A stretch of 64,000 bases of DNA from an uncultured Rivibacter sp. (lineage in GTDB: Bacteria; Pseudomonadota; Gammaproteobacteria; Burkholderiales; Burkholderiaceae): positions 95,170-159,169 of the forward strand of contig CAMLLU010000004.1 in NCBI GenBank assembly GCA_946480925.1. The letters run 5' to 3'. A program made the position numbers and the translations under genes. Below, piece after piece: positions 8,834 to 18,111 of this stretch. The notes beneath the pieces are model-generated. The model worked only from the letters and a program-made list of their open reading frames with translations. It had not been told where the DNA came from and did no database searches. The stretch's first letter is position 1. Each line of letters begins with the position of its first letter.

Positions 8834-10264
8834 TCAGAAGTTCAGCGAGCGCTTGTCGACCGCAAGAGCTGCTTCCTTGGTGGCTTCGCTCAGCGACGGG
8901 TGCGCATGACAGATGCGCGCGATGTCTTCGGCACTGGCCTTGAACTCCATCGCCACCACGCTTTCGGCAATGAGCTCCGATGCGTATGGGCCGACGATGT
9001 GCACACCGAGGATCTCGTCCGTCTTCGCATCGGCCAGGAACTTCACCATGCCGGTGGTGTCGCCCAACGCACGAGCACGGCCGTTGGCCATGAACGGGAA
9101 GGTGCCCGACTTGTAGGCTCGACCGGCGGCCTTGAGCTGCTGTTCGGTCTGGCCCACCCACGCGATCTCGGGGCTGGTGTAGATCACCCAGGGGATGGTG
9201 TTGAAGTTCACATGCCCGTACTGGCCGGCGATGCGCTCGGCCACGGCCACGCCCTCTTCCTCGGCCTTGTGCGCGAGCATGGGGCCGCGAACCACATCAC
9301 CCACCGCCCACACGTTGGGCAGGTTGGTCTTGCAGTCGTCGTCCACGACGATGGCGCCGCGCTCGTCGAGCTTCAGGCCCACGGCCTCGTGGTTGAGGCC
9401 GATGGTGTTGGCCACGCGGCCGATGGACACGATGAGCTTGTCCACCTCGAGCGTCTGTTCGCCGCCCTTCGCATCGGTATACGAGACTTTGACGCCCTTC
9501 TTGTCGCTCTTGACCTCGGAGATCTTGACGCCGAGCTCGATCTTCAGGCCCTGCTTGGTGAAGGCCTTGTGCGCTTCCTTGGCGATCTGCTCGTCCACGG
9601 CCCCAAGGAAGGTGGGCAGCGCTTCGAGCACGCTCACCTCGGCACCGAGGCGGCGCCACACCGAGCCCATTTCGAGGCCGATGACACCCGCGCCGATGAG
9701 ACCCAGCTTCTTCGGCACACCCTGGATGCGCAGCGCACCGTCGTTGCTGAGGATGTTTTCCTCATCGAACGGGGCACCGGGCAGCGCACGCGGATTCGAG
9801 CCGGTGGCCACGATGATGTGCTTGCCGACGATGGTCTCTTCAGCCGCACCGGCTACCTTGATCTCGTAGCCGCCCTCGGCCGCCTTCACGAACGAACCAC
9901 GGCCATGGAAGAACGTGACCTTGTTCTTCTTGAACAGGTAAACGATGCCGTCGTTGTTCTGCTTCACGACGTTGTCTTTGCGGGCCAGCATCTTGGCCAC
10001 GTCGATCTCGAGGCCCGAGACCTTGATGCCGTGGTCGGCAAAGCTGTGCGCGGCGTGCTCGTAGTTCTCGCTCGACTGCAGCAGCGCCTTCGACGGGATG
10101 CAGCCGACGTTGGTGCAGGTGCCACCCAGCGCGGGCCCGCCCTTGGCGTTTTTCCACTCGTCGATGCAGGCCGCGTTGAAGCCCAGTTGGGCTGCACGGA
10201 TGGCGGCCACATAGCCGCCCGGGCCGCCGCCGATGACGACGACATCGAATTGTTTTGCGCTCAT
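8834..10264 (-). CDS. lpdA: Dihydrolipoyl dehydrogenase (E3)
   Basis: Flavoprotein that reoxidises dihydrolipoyl groups with NAD+, here presumably as E3 of the 2-oxoglutarate dehydrogenase complex. 476 residues. The FAD-binding GGGPGG is at 12-17, the redox disulfide [13 protein letters not shown] gives Cys50 and Cys55, the NAD-binding segment is [16 protein letters not shown], and the second FAD motif is NVWAVGDV. The C-terminal [10 protein letters not shown] carries the catalytic His/Glu pair. It is the third gene of sucA-odhB-lpdA, 14 bp after odhB. Confidence 0.95.
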   Translation of the reverse strand: MSAKQFDVVVIGGGPGGYVAAIRAAQLGFNAACIDEWKNAKGGPALGGTCTNVGCIPSKALLQSSENYEHAAHSFADHGIKVSGLEIDVAKMLARKDNVVKQNNDGIVYLFKKNKVTFFHGRGSFVKAAEGGYEIKVAGAAEETIVGKHIIVATGSNPRALPGAPFDEENILSNDGALRIQGVPKKLGLIGAGVIGLEMGSVWRRLGAEVSVLEALPTFLGAVDEQIAKEAHKAFTKQGLKIELGVKISEVKSDKKGVKVSYTDAKGGEQTLEVDKLIVSIGRVANTIGLNHEAVGLKLDERGAIVVDDDCKTNLPNVWAVGDVVRGPMLAHKAEEEGVAVAERIAGQYGHVNFNTIPWVIYTSPEIAWVGQTEQQLKAAGRAYKSGTFPFMANGRARALGDTTGMVKFLADAKTDEILGVHIVGPYASELIAESVVAMEFKASAEDIARICHAHPSLSEATKEAALAVDKRSLNF

Positions 10265-10278
10265 GTTCGCTCCGCCTC

Positions 10279-11544
10279 TTAGATGTCAAAGAGCAGGCGG
10301 GCCGGGTCTTCCAGCGCTTCCTTCATGGCCACCAGACCGAGCACGGCTTCGCGGCCGTCGATGATGCGGTGGTCATAGCTCATCGCCAGGTAGTTGATCG
10401 GGCGGATCACGATCTGGCCGTTTTCAACCACCGGACGCTCCTTGGTCGCGTGAACGCCCAGGATGGCCGATTGCGGCGGGTTGATGATGGGGGTGGACAG
10501 CATCGAGCCGAACACGCCGCCGTTGGAGATGGAGAACGTGCCGCCGGAGAGTTCGTCGAGCGACAGCTTGCCGTCCTTGGCCTTCTGGCCGAACTCGGCG
10601 ATCTTCTTTTCGATGTCGGCGAAGCTCATCTGGTCGGCATTGCGCAGGATGGGCACCACCAGGCCGCGAGGCGAGCCGACGGCAATGCCGATGTCGAAGT
10701 AGCCGTGGTAGACGATGTCGTTGCCGTCCACACTGGCGTTGAGCACCGGGTACTTCTTGAGCGCGGCCACGGCAGCCTTCACGAAGAAGCTCATGAAGCC
10801 GATCTTGACGCCGTGTTCCTTCTCGAACTTCTCCTGGAAACGCTTGCGCATCTCCATCACGGGCGCCATGTTCACCTCGTTGAAGGTGGTGAGGATGGCG
10901 TTGGTGGCTTGAGACTGCAGCAGGCGCTCGGCCACGCGTGCGCGCAGGCGGCTCATCGGCACGCGCTGCTCAGGGCGATCGCCCAGGTTCACGGCCACCG
11001 GCGCAGCCACTGCGGGCAGCGGCTTGGCCACGGCCGGCGTGGCGGGGGCCTGCACAGCCGGGGCCTGCGTGCCGGCGGCGATGGCACCCAGCACATCACC
11101 CTTGGTGACGCGACCATCCTTGCCGGTACCGCTCACTTGCGCGGTGGTGAGGTTGTTGTCGGCCAGCAGCTTGGCAGCCGCGGGCATGGCCACGTCGGCC
11201 TTCGAGCCACCGGCTGCGGGCGCAGCCGCTGCAGGAGCAGGCGTCGGAGCGGGTGCCGCGGCCGGCACCGCCTTCACTTCCAGCGGGCTCACCTGCGGCT
11301 TCGCGTCGGTGTCGATCTTGGCGATGATTTCGTCGCTGGCGACGGTCTCGCCATCGTTCTTGACGATCTGGGCCATCACGCCGGCAGAAGGTGCCGGCAC
11401 TTCGAGCACGACCTTGTCGGTCTCGATTTCGATGAGGATCTCATCCACAGCCACGGCTTCGCCGGGCTTCTTCTTCCATTGCAGCAGGGTGGCTTCGGCC
11501 ACCGATTCGGACAACTGGGGGACCTTGACTTCAACAAGCGCCAT
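10279..11544 (-). CDS. odhB: Dihydrolipoyllysine-residue succinyltransferase (E2 of 2-oxoglutarate dehydrogenase)
   Basis: Transfers the succinyl group from lipoyl-lysine to CoA in the TCA cycle; forms the core of the complex. 421 residues. One lipoyl domain (about 2-77) has [14 protein letters not shown] with lipoylated Lys44. An Ala/Pro linker leads to an E3-binding domain ([16 protein letters not shown]). The catalytic domain ends with [12 protein letters not shown], containing His392 and Asp396. A second Ala/Pro linker separates the peripheral and catalytic domains. It lies between sucA (108-bp gap) and lpdA (14-bp gap) and is also known as sucB. Confidence 0.96.
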   Translation of the reverse strand: MALVEVKVPQLSESVAEATLLQWKKKPGEAVAVDEILIEIETDKVVLEVPAPSAGVMAQIVKNDGETVASDEIIAKIDTDAKPQVSPLEVKAVPAAAPAPTPAPAAAAPAAGGSKADVAMPAAAKLLADNNLTTAQVSGTGKDGRVTKGDVLGAIAAGTQAPAVQAPATPAVAKPLPAVAAPVAVNLGDRPEQRVPMSRLRARVAERLLQSQATNAILTTFNEVNMAPVMEMRKRFQEKFEKEHGVKIGFMSFFVKAAVAALKKYPVLNASVDGNDIVYHGYFDIGIAVGSPRGLVVPILRNADQMSFADIEKKIAEFGQKAKDGKLSLDELSGGTFSISNGGVFGSMLSTPIINPPQSAILGVHATKERPVVENGQIVIRPINYLAMSYDHRIIDGREAVLGLVAMKEALEDPARLLFDI

Positions 11545-11652
11545 GATGCGTGTCTTCCTTGATTCTTCGCGTTGTGTGCGTGTGTTCGCGGTGTTCGATA
11601 CGTGCGCGCAGGCACGGCACGCTCATGCCTGAGCGCGCCTGCCGGCAAACCA

Positions 11653-14511
11653 TCACTTCGTGAGAACGAAGCCCTTGAGCTTGGCAAAGGCCTGGTCGAG
11701 CAGTGCCTTCTGTTGCTCCTGGTGCAGATGGGCATAACCCACTGCGGGCGATGCCGAGGCCGGGCGGCCGGCATAGCCGAGCTTCTGACCATCGAGCATG
11801 TTCTCGTGGATGTTGTGCTGCACGAAGAACCAGGCCCCCTGGTTCTGCGGCTCGTCCTGGCACCACACGATGTCCGTCACGTTGGGGTACTTCTTCAGCT
11901 CGGTCGCGAAGGCCTTGTGCGGGAAGGGATAGAGCTGCTCGACGCGGAGGATGACCGTGTCGGTTGCCTTCTTTTCGTCACGCTTCTTCACGAGGTCGTA
12001 GTAGACCTTGCCGGAACACGCGATCATGCGCTTGACCTTGGCCGCGTCGATCTCGCCGCTCTGCTCGGCGATCACGGTGCGGAATTCACCCTTGGTGAAT
12101 TCGGTCAGCGGCGAAGTGGCGTCCTTGTTGCGCAGCAGCGACTTGGGCGTCATCACGACCAGCGGCTTGCGGAACATGCGCACCTGCTGGCGGCGCAGCA
12201 GGTGGAAGATCTGGCTGGCCGTGGTGGGCTGGCAGACCTGCATGTTGTTGTCGGCCGCCAGCTGCATGAAGCGCTCCAGACGGGCCGAGCTGTGCTCGGG
12301 GCCCTGGCCTTCGTAGCCGTGGGGCAGCAGCAGCGTGAGGCCATTGGCACGCCCCCACTTCACTTCGCCCGAGGCGATGAACTGGTCGATCACCACCTGT
12401 GCACCGTTGGCGAAATCGCCGAACTGGGCTTCCCAGATGGTCAGCGTGTTGGGATCGGCGCTGGCATAGCCGTACTCGAAGCCGAGCACGGCCTCCTCGG
12501 ACAGCAGCGAGTCGATGACGACGAACGGCGCCTGGTTCTCGGCCACGTTCTGCAGCGGCACGTAGATGCCTTCGTCCCACTTCTCGCGGTTCTGGTCGTG
12601 CAGCACGGCATGGCGGTGCGTGAACGTGCCGCGGCCGCAGTCTTCGCCGGACAGGCGCACCGGGTAGCCGCTGGCCACCAGCGACGCATAGGCGAGGTGT
12701 TCGCCCATGCCCCAGTCGACGTTGATCTCGCCGCGGCCCATGGCGGCGCGATCAGCCAGGACCTTCTCGACCAGCGGGTGGGCCTTGAAGTTGGCAGGCA
12801 GCGTGGTGACGCGCTCGGCCAGTCGCTTGACCTCAGCCAACGGCAGTGCGGTGTCGGCCGCATCAGTCCATTTCTTGCCGAGGTAGGGCTGCCAATCGAC
12901 CGCGTACTTGCTCTTGTAGTTGGTGAGCACCGGATCGACCGTGTGCTTGCCGGCGTCCATGGCGGCACGGTAGGCCTTCACCATGGCGTCGGGACCATCG
13001 GCGGGCAACACGCCCTGGGCCACCAGCTTGTCGCCGTAGAGCTTGCGGGTACCAGGGTGCTGGCCGATCTTCTTGTACATCAGCGGCTGGGTCAGAGCCG
13101 GCGTGTCCTGCTCGTTGTGACCCAGCTTGCGGAAGCAGATGATGTCGACCACCACGTCCTTGTTGAACTCCTGGCGGTACTCGAGCGCCAGTTGGGTGGC
13201 GAACACCACGGCTTCAGGATCGTCGCCGTTCACGTGCAGCACCGGCGCTTCGATCATCTTGACCACGTCGGTGCAGTACAGCGTGGAGCGCGTGTCGCGC
13301 GGATCGCTGGTCGTGAAGCCGATCTGGTTGTTGATGACGAGGTGCACCGTGCCGCCGGTGTAGTAGCCGCGCGTCTGGGCCAGTGCCAGCGTTTCCATCA
13401 CGACACCCTGGCCGGCGAAGGCCGCGTCGCCGTGCACCAGCACAGGCAGCACCTGATCGCCTTCCTTGTCGCCGCGGCGGTCGAGGCGGGCCTTCACCGA
13501 GCCTTCGACCACGGGGTTCACGATCTCGAGGTGCGAGGGGTTGAACGCGAGGCTCAGGTGGACCGGGCCGCCAGGGGTGGACACGTCGCTGGAGAAGCCC
13601 TGGTGGTACTTCACGTCACCGGCGGGCAGGTCTTCCTTGGCGGTGTGCTCGAACTCGGCAAACAGGTCGGCAGGCATCTTGCCCAGCGTGTTGACCAGCA
13701 CGTTCAGGCGGCCGCGGTGGGCCATGCCGATCACGAACTCCTGCACGCCCTTTTCACCGCCACGCTGCACCAGTTCGTCCATCGAGGCGATGAAGCTCTC
13801 GCCGCCTTCGAGCGAGAAGCGCTTCTGGCCGACGTACTTGGTGTGCAGGAAGCGCTCCAGACCTTCGGCAGCCGTAAGGCGGTCAAGGATGTGGACCTTC
13901 TTCTCAGCCGTGAAGTTGGGCTTGCTGCGGCTGCTTTCGAGCTTTTCCTGCCACCAGCGCTTTTCGACCGGCTCGGTGCAGTGCATGAACTCGGTGCCGA
14001 CGGTGCCGCAGTAGGTTTCACGCAGCGCCTGCAGGATCTCGCGCAGCGTCTGCTGCTCGGCCTTGGTGAAATAGGTGTTCGTCGCGCTGAACGTGATGTC
14101 CATGTCGGACTCGGTCAGGTCGTAGAACGCCGGCTCGAGTTCGGGGATCTTGTGACGCTCGGTGCGCTTGAGCGGGTCGAGGTCGGCCCAGCGGGCGCCG
14201 AGCGAGCGATAGGCAGCAATCAGCGACTGGACATGGACCTGCTTGCGGGCCACGGCGAGTTCGCTGGCGCTGGCGCGCACTGCAAATGCATTGGCCTTGG
14301 CACGCTGCGCGAACGACTCGACGACTGGCGCATGGGCCACGTCGCGCGACTCCGTGCCGTCAGTGGCCGGAACGTTCTGCAGGGCATCGAAGTAGGCCCG
14401 CCAGTTGTCGGGCACGGAACCAGGGTTGTCGAGATAGGCCTCGTACAACTCTTCCACATAGGGCGCATTGCCCCCGAACAGGTACGAGTTCGACCTGTAT
14501 TGCTGCATCAT
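11653..14511 (-). CDS. sucA: 2-oxoglutarate dehydrogenase E1 component
   Basis: Thiamin-diphosphate enzyme that decarboxylates 2-oxoglutarate and succinylates the E2 lipoyl group. 952 residues, full length. The N-terminal E2-binding stretch SNSYLFGGNAPYVEELYEAY is present. The active-site region has GMAHRGRLNVL (262-272), and the ThDP motif runs from GDAAF (361-365) to INNQIGF (393-399). The C-terminal transketolase-like domain contains CGRGTFTHRHAVLHDQ. Two adjacent ATG codons begin the frame (14511 and 14508). It is the first gene of the operon with odhB and lpdA. The 251 bp upstream to soxZ should hold the promoter; TTGTGC and TTAGAG, 17 bp apart on the minus strand, are a weak candidate. 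Confidence 0.96.
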   Translation of the reverse strand: MMQQYRSNSYLFGGNAPYVEELYEAYLDNPGSVPDNWRAYFDALQNVPATDGTESRDVAHAPVVESFAQRAKANAFAVRASASELAVARKQVHVQSLIAAYRSLGARWADLDPLKRTERHKIPELEPAFYDLTESDMDITFSATNTYFTKAEQQTLREILQALRETYCGTVGTEFMHCTEPVEKRWWQEKLESSRSKPNFTAEKKVHILDRLTAAEGLERFLHTKYVGQKRFSLEGGESFIASMDELVQRGGEKGVQEFVIGMAHRGRLNVLVNTLGKMPADLFAEFEHTAKEDLPAGDVKYHQGFSSDVSTPGGPVHLSLAFNPSHLEIVNPVVEGSVKARLDRRGDKEGDQVLPVLVHGDAAFAGQGVVMETLALAQTRGYYTGGTVHLVINNQIGFTTSDPRDTRSTLYCTDVVKMIEAPVLHVNGDDPEAVVFATQLALEYRQEFNKDVVVDIICFRKLGHNEQDTPALTQPLMYKKIGQHPGTRKLYGDKLVAQGVLPADGPDAMVKAYRAAMDAGKHTVDPVLTNYKSKYAVDWQPYLGKKWTDAADTALPLAEVKRLAERVTTLPANFKAHPLVEKVLADRAAMGRGEINVDWGMGEHLAYASLVASGYPVRLSGEDCGRGTFTHRHAVLHDQNREKWDEGIYVPLQNVAENQAPFVVIDSLLSEEAVLGFEYGYASADPNTLTIWEAQFGDFANGAQVVIDQFIASGEVKWGRANGLTLLLPHGYEGQGPEHSSARLERFMQLAADNNMQVCQPTTASQIFHLLRRQQVRMFRKPLVVMTPKSLLRNKDATSPLTEFTKGEFRTVIAEQSGEIDAAKVKRMIACSGKVYYDLVKKRDEKKATDTVILRVEQLYPFPHKAFATELKKYPNVTDIVWCQDEPQNQGAWFFVQHNIHENMLDGQKLGYAGRPASASPAVGYAHLHQEQQKALLDQAFAKLKGFVLTK

Positions 14512-14762
14512 CTTTCGCTCACCTTTTGCGCCGGTTTCCAGCGCTCATGTGGGTTGAACAACCTTCCGCGACACGGCTTGACCGGTTGGCGGATTGCGAC
14601 CCGCCTTACTGTTCCAAGAACCAGAAAGGGGACGGGAAGGACCTACAGAGTCAGAGGCGCGACTCTAACACCGCTGTAACCGCCCGCACAAATGCGGGGA
14701 AACCGATGTGAGAACAAGTTGCACGGTCGGCGTAGCGGGAAGCACCGTCCTCTTCGACACAC

Positions 14763-15074
14763 TCAAGCGATCGACACCTCGTCGCTGCGCTTGTCGCCGC
14801 GGCTGTCGACCCACGACACGGTGATGCGATCACCCACCTTGCCGCCCTTGAAGCTGAACTGCAGGTACGGATTTTTCGACACCGCCGCGCCCCACTGCGC
14901 CGAGAGCACGGTGCGGCCGGCATGCTGCACCAGCACCTCCTGGATGAACCAGGCCGGGATGGTCTTGCCGGCGGCGTCCTTGCGCTGCCCGCTTTCCATC
15001 TCGTGCGCCATCAGGATGCGCACGATGGTCTTGTCACCCTGCACTTGCGCGCGGATGCGCATCGGTTCTGCCAT
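14763..15074 (-). CDS. soxZ: Thiosulfate-oxidation carrier subunit SoxZ
   Basis: Partner of SoxY; the SoxYZ heterodimer carries sulfur intermediates during periplasmic thiosulfate oxidation. The 103-residue protein is one Ig-like domain, with family-typical RIRAQVQGDKTIVRILMAHE at the start and AQWGAAVSKNPYLQFSFKGG towards the end. The ATG at 15074 is chosen because the family N-terminus begins there, although the frame is open upstream. It lies 17 bp after soxY on the same strand. No soxXA, soxB or soxCD is present in the window, so the rest of the pathway, if present, is elsewhere. Confidence 0.9.
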   Translation of the reverse strand: MAEPMRIRAQVQGDKTIVRILMAHEMESGQRKDAAGKTIPAWFIQEVLVQHAGRTVLSAQWGAAVSKNPYLQFSFKGGKVGDRITVSWVDSRGDKRSDEVSIA

Positions 15075-15091
15075 GGTTCGCTCGCTGCCCC

Positions 15092-15544
15092 TCAGTTGCC
15101 GCAACCGCCCAGCGTCACGGAGACCTGCTGCGCGGCGTAGTAGTACTTGTCGCCCACCTTCGCCAGCGCGTAGACCTTCGAGGTCTCGGCCATCTTGATG
15201 TTGGTGGCCAGACTGGCCTCGGTGCCGGCCGGTAGCTCGAACACCGCGGCCAGCGCATTCGGGTTCTTTTCCACCACGATGGCCAGCTGCGTCGTGCCGG
15301 GCAGCTGGCTCACGGCACTGACGCGCACGACGGCGCCGTTTTCGGCGATCTCGGGCGCCTGCAGCTGCACTTGCTTGCTTTCGGTAGCGGCCACGGCCCC
15401 GCCCAGGGCCTTGACCACCCCAGCCAGCGACTGGGCCTCGAACGCGGCGGCATTCCACGCAGCCTGTGCAGCCTGCGGTGTGAGACCCGCAGCCACTCCC
15501 AGCAGTGCAGCGCCGGACTGCAGGACCTCGCGGCGATTCGTCAT
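15092..15544 (-). CDS. soxY: Thiosulfate-oxidation carrier subunit SoxY, variant C-terminus
   Basis: Carrier protein whose C-terminal cysteine is covalently loaded with thiosulfate by SoxXA and unloaded by SoxB/SoxCD. 150 residues. The N-terminus NRREVLQSGAALLGVAAG has twin arginines and a hydrophobic stretch ending QAAQA, a Tat-type signal, so export is folded and with SoxZ. The C-terminus reads VTLGGCGN with Cys148 in place; the textbook pentapeptide is GGCGG, so only the last residue differs. The ATG at 15544 supplies the full signal. It stands alone with soxZ between sucA and a c-di-GMP gene. Confidence 0.9.
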   Translation of the reverse strand: MTNRREVLQSGAALLGVAAGLTPQAAQAAWNAAAFEAQSLAGVVKALGGAVAATESKQVQLQAPEIAENGAVVRVSAVSQLPGTTQLAIVVEKNPNALAAVFELPAGTEASLATNIKMAETSKVYALAKVGDKYYYAAQQVSVTLGGCGN

Positions 15545-15666
15545 CGGATGCTCCGTTGGAATTTACGTGCGGGCGGACTCTACGGCAAAGGCGCTCGAAG
15601 CTCGCCGGCTGACCTGTGCGTTAGATGAGCCCTTCCGCAGCAGCGTTCTCTGCGCGGCAGCCAGCA

Positions 15667-18111
15667 TCAAGCCAGCGCTGGCCGTACGGCGCTCGGGGTA
15701 CCGGTACCTCCGCCCTGTTGCGCCAGCATGCGCGCCAGGGCCTCGGGTGCCACTGCCGGGGAGAAAAGAAACCCCTGGAACTCATCGCAACCCGCAGCCT
15801 GCAGAAAGCGTCGCTGCGCCTCGGTCTCCACCCCTTCGGCAATGATGCCCAGCCGCAGCGCCTTACCCAGGTGAATGATGGCGCGGGCAATGCCGACGTC
15901 ACTTTCATCTTCTGGCAAGCCCTTGATGAACGAACGGTCGATCTTGAGCTTGCGGATCGGGAAACGCTTCAGGTAGCCGAGACTGGAGTAGCCGGTGCCG
16001 AAGTCGTCGATGGCGAGCAGCACGCCCAGGCGCGCCAGTGCACGCAGCCGCAGCAGGGCCTCGTCGGCGTCCCTCAGCAGGATCGACTCGGTGAGTTCGA
16101 GCTCCAGGTATTCGGCCGGCAGCCCCGCACCGGCCAGCACGCCGGCCACGCGCTCGACGAAGCTGACCTGCTGGAACTGCAGCGCCGACACGTTGATCGA
16201 CACCGTGGTCGGATGCCCGGCGCGATACCACTGCGCTCCCTGGCGCACCGCCTCGGCCAGCACCCAGTCGCCGAGCGCGACGATGAAGCCGCTTTCCTCG
16301 GCCACCGGAATGAACTGCGCCGGCGACATGTCGCCCATCTCCGGATCGCCCCAGCGGATCAACGCCTCTGCGCCGATGATGGCGGTGCTGCCCAGCTCGA
16401 CCTGCGGCTGGTAGTGCAACTTGAAGGCGCCATTGGCCAGTGCCAGCCGCATCGCGTGGTCCAGCTTCATGCGCGACAGCAGGTCCACGTTCATCTGCGG
16501 CTTGTAGAAGCGGAAGCTGCCTCGGCCACGCTCCTTCACGCGGTACATCGCCGTGTCGGCGTGCTTGACGAGGTCGTCGAGCGTGACCCCGTCGTTCGGG
16601 TACATCGCCACGCCGATGCTGGCGGTGACGGAGAAGTTCAAGGCCCCCAGAGCAAACGGCAGCGCCAGCGACTCGAGGATGCGACGCGCAGTGAATTCGG
16701 CGCCACGCGCGTCGGCCTCGTGCAGCAGCATCACGAACTCGTCGCCGCCCAGCCGTGCCACCGTGTCCACTTCACGCAGGCAGCCCTTGAGCCGCTCGGA
16801 CACTTCCATCAGCACCCGGTCGCCGAAATGGTGGCCCAGCGAGTCGTTGATGTGCTTGAAGCGATCGAGGTCGAGGAACAGCAGCGCGAAGCTGCTGCTG
16901 TCACGCCGCGCCAGCGCAAGCGCGAACTCGATGCGTTCGGTGAGCCTCAGCCGGTTGGGCAGCCCGGTCAGCGCGTCGGAATAGGCGAGCTGTTCGATGC
17001 GCTGCTGGTCGTGCAGCTTGTCGGTCAGGTCGCGGAAAAAGCAGATGCAGTGCTGTGGCGCGCCGGCCGTGTCGGCCACCCGCACGAACGACACCTGCCC
17101 AGGGCGCGCCTGGCCGTCGGCGCCGCGATGCCACAGCTCGCCGGCCCAGTAGCCTTGGCTGGCCAACGCCTGCTCGGCGCGCGCGATGCCGCCTTCATCG
17201 GCCGGGTCGTGGATCAGCTCATGAAGCAGTCGCCCTGTCACGCCGCCTTCGCTGCCGCCCAGCAGCCTTTCGCAGCTGGGGTTGGCGGCCACGATGCGGT
17301 AGTTCGCATCGGTGACGAAGATGGCGTCGAGACTGGCCTCGAACACCTTGGCCGCGAGCTGCAGCCGCGACTCGCTGGCCAGGCGCTGGGTGACGTCGCG
17401 AAACGAATAAACCCGCCCGATCGGGCGGCCACGGCCGTATTGCGGCAGTGTCACGCGCTCGATCACCTTGCCGGAGCGCAGCATCAGCACGTCGGTGGCC
17501 TGCAACAGCGGCGTGCTATCGATGTCCTGCTGGCGGCGCGTGTAGCCGGCCTCGTCGACAACGCCACCATGCATCCAGGCGTAGATGGCGTCGTCGTTGC
17601 GCTCGGTGAGCAGCGCTTGCGGCAGCTCCCACAGCGTGGCAAAGCGCTGGTTGTAGCCACGAATGGCACCGTCCAGGTCGGTCACCAGAATGCCATCGGC
17701 CGTGCTTTCCAGCGTGGCACGCAATTCGGCCACCAGCTTCTCGAGCTCGTCTTCGGTACGGCGCTGTTCGCTCAGGTCACGCGCCCCCACCACGTAGACC
17801 GACTGCTCGGGGGCCACCCAGACCCGGCTGACGCGGCGCTCCACCTGGACGGTGCTGCCATCGCGCCGGCGGACCAGCGTCTCGGACAGGATGGCGTCGG
17901 ACACTCCGGCTGCCACGTCTTCCCAGAAGAACAGGTCCTCGGGCGCGGCCGCCAGCTCCACCACCGGCAGGCCGATCAGCTCACCGGCCGGAGCACGCAG
18001 CAGGCGGGCCGCTGCCTGGTTGACCGCCACGAGGCGCAGCTCGTGCGGATCGACCACCCACACCGATTCGAGCATGCCGTCGATGAGGTTCTTCCACGAA
18101 CCGAAATTCAT
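15667..18111 (-). CDS. PAS-PAS-PAS-GGDEF-EAL cyclic-di-GMP protein
   Basis: Cytoplasmic c-di-GMP enzyme of 814 residues with no membrane segment. Three PAS-type sensor regions occupy about 5-120, 128-245 and 255-365. The GGDEF domain (375-540) has an intact active site RLGGDEF (453-459) and an intact inhibitory I-site R446-x-x-D449. The EAL domain (555-805) starts with EALIRW (582-587) and includes ELELTESILL, IDDFGTGYSSL and KIDRSFIKGL. Both cyclase and phosphodiesterase activities are possible; which dominates cannot be read from sequence. Its ATG overlaps the stop of the HD-GYP gene by 4 bp, so the two are translationally coupled. Confidence 0.92.
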   Translation of the reverse strand: MNFGSWKNLIDGMLESVWVVDPHELRLVAVNQAAARLLRAPAGELIGLPVVELAAAPEDLFFWEDVAAGVSDAILSETLVRRRDGSTVQVERRVSRVWVAPEQSVYVVGARDLSEQRRTEDELEKLVAELRATLESTADGILVTDLDGAIRGYNQRFATLWELPQALLTERNDDAIYAWMHGGVVDEAGYTRRQQDIDSTPLLQATDVLMLRSGKVIERVTLPQYGRGRPIGRVYSFRDVTQRLASESRLQLAAKVFEASLDAIFVTDANYRIVAANPSCERLLGGSEGGVTGRLLHELIHDPADEGGIARAEQALASQGYWAGELWHRGADGQARPGQVSFVRVADTAGAPQHCICFFRDLTDKLHDQQRIEQLAYSDALTGLPNRLRLTERIEFALALARRDSSSFALLFLDLDRFKHINDSLGHHFGDRVLMEVSERLKGCLREVDTVARLGGDEFVMLLHEADARGAEFTARRILESLALPFALGALNFSVTASIGVAMYPNDGVTLDDLVKHADTAMYRVKERGRGSFRFYKPQMNVDLLSRMKLDHAMRLALANGAFKLHYQPQVELGSTAIIGAEALIRWGDPEMGDMSPAQFIPVAEESGFIVALGDWVLAEAVRQGAQWYRAGHPTTVSINVSALQFQQVSFVERVAGVLAGAGLPAEYLELELTESILLRDADEALLRLRALARLGVLLAIDDFGTGYSSLGYLKRFPIRKLKIDRSFIKGLPEDESDVGIARAIIHLGKALRLGIIAEGVETEAQRRFLQAAGCDEFQGFLFSPAVAPEALARMLAQQGGGTGTPSAVRPALA

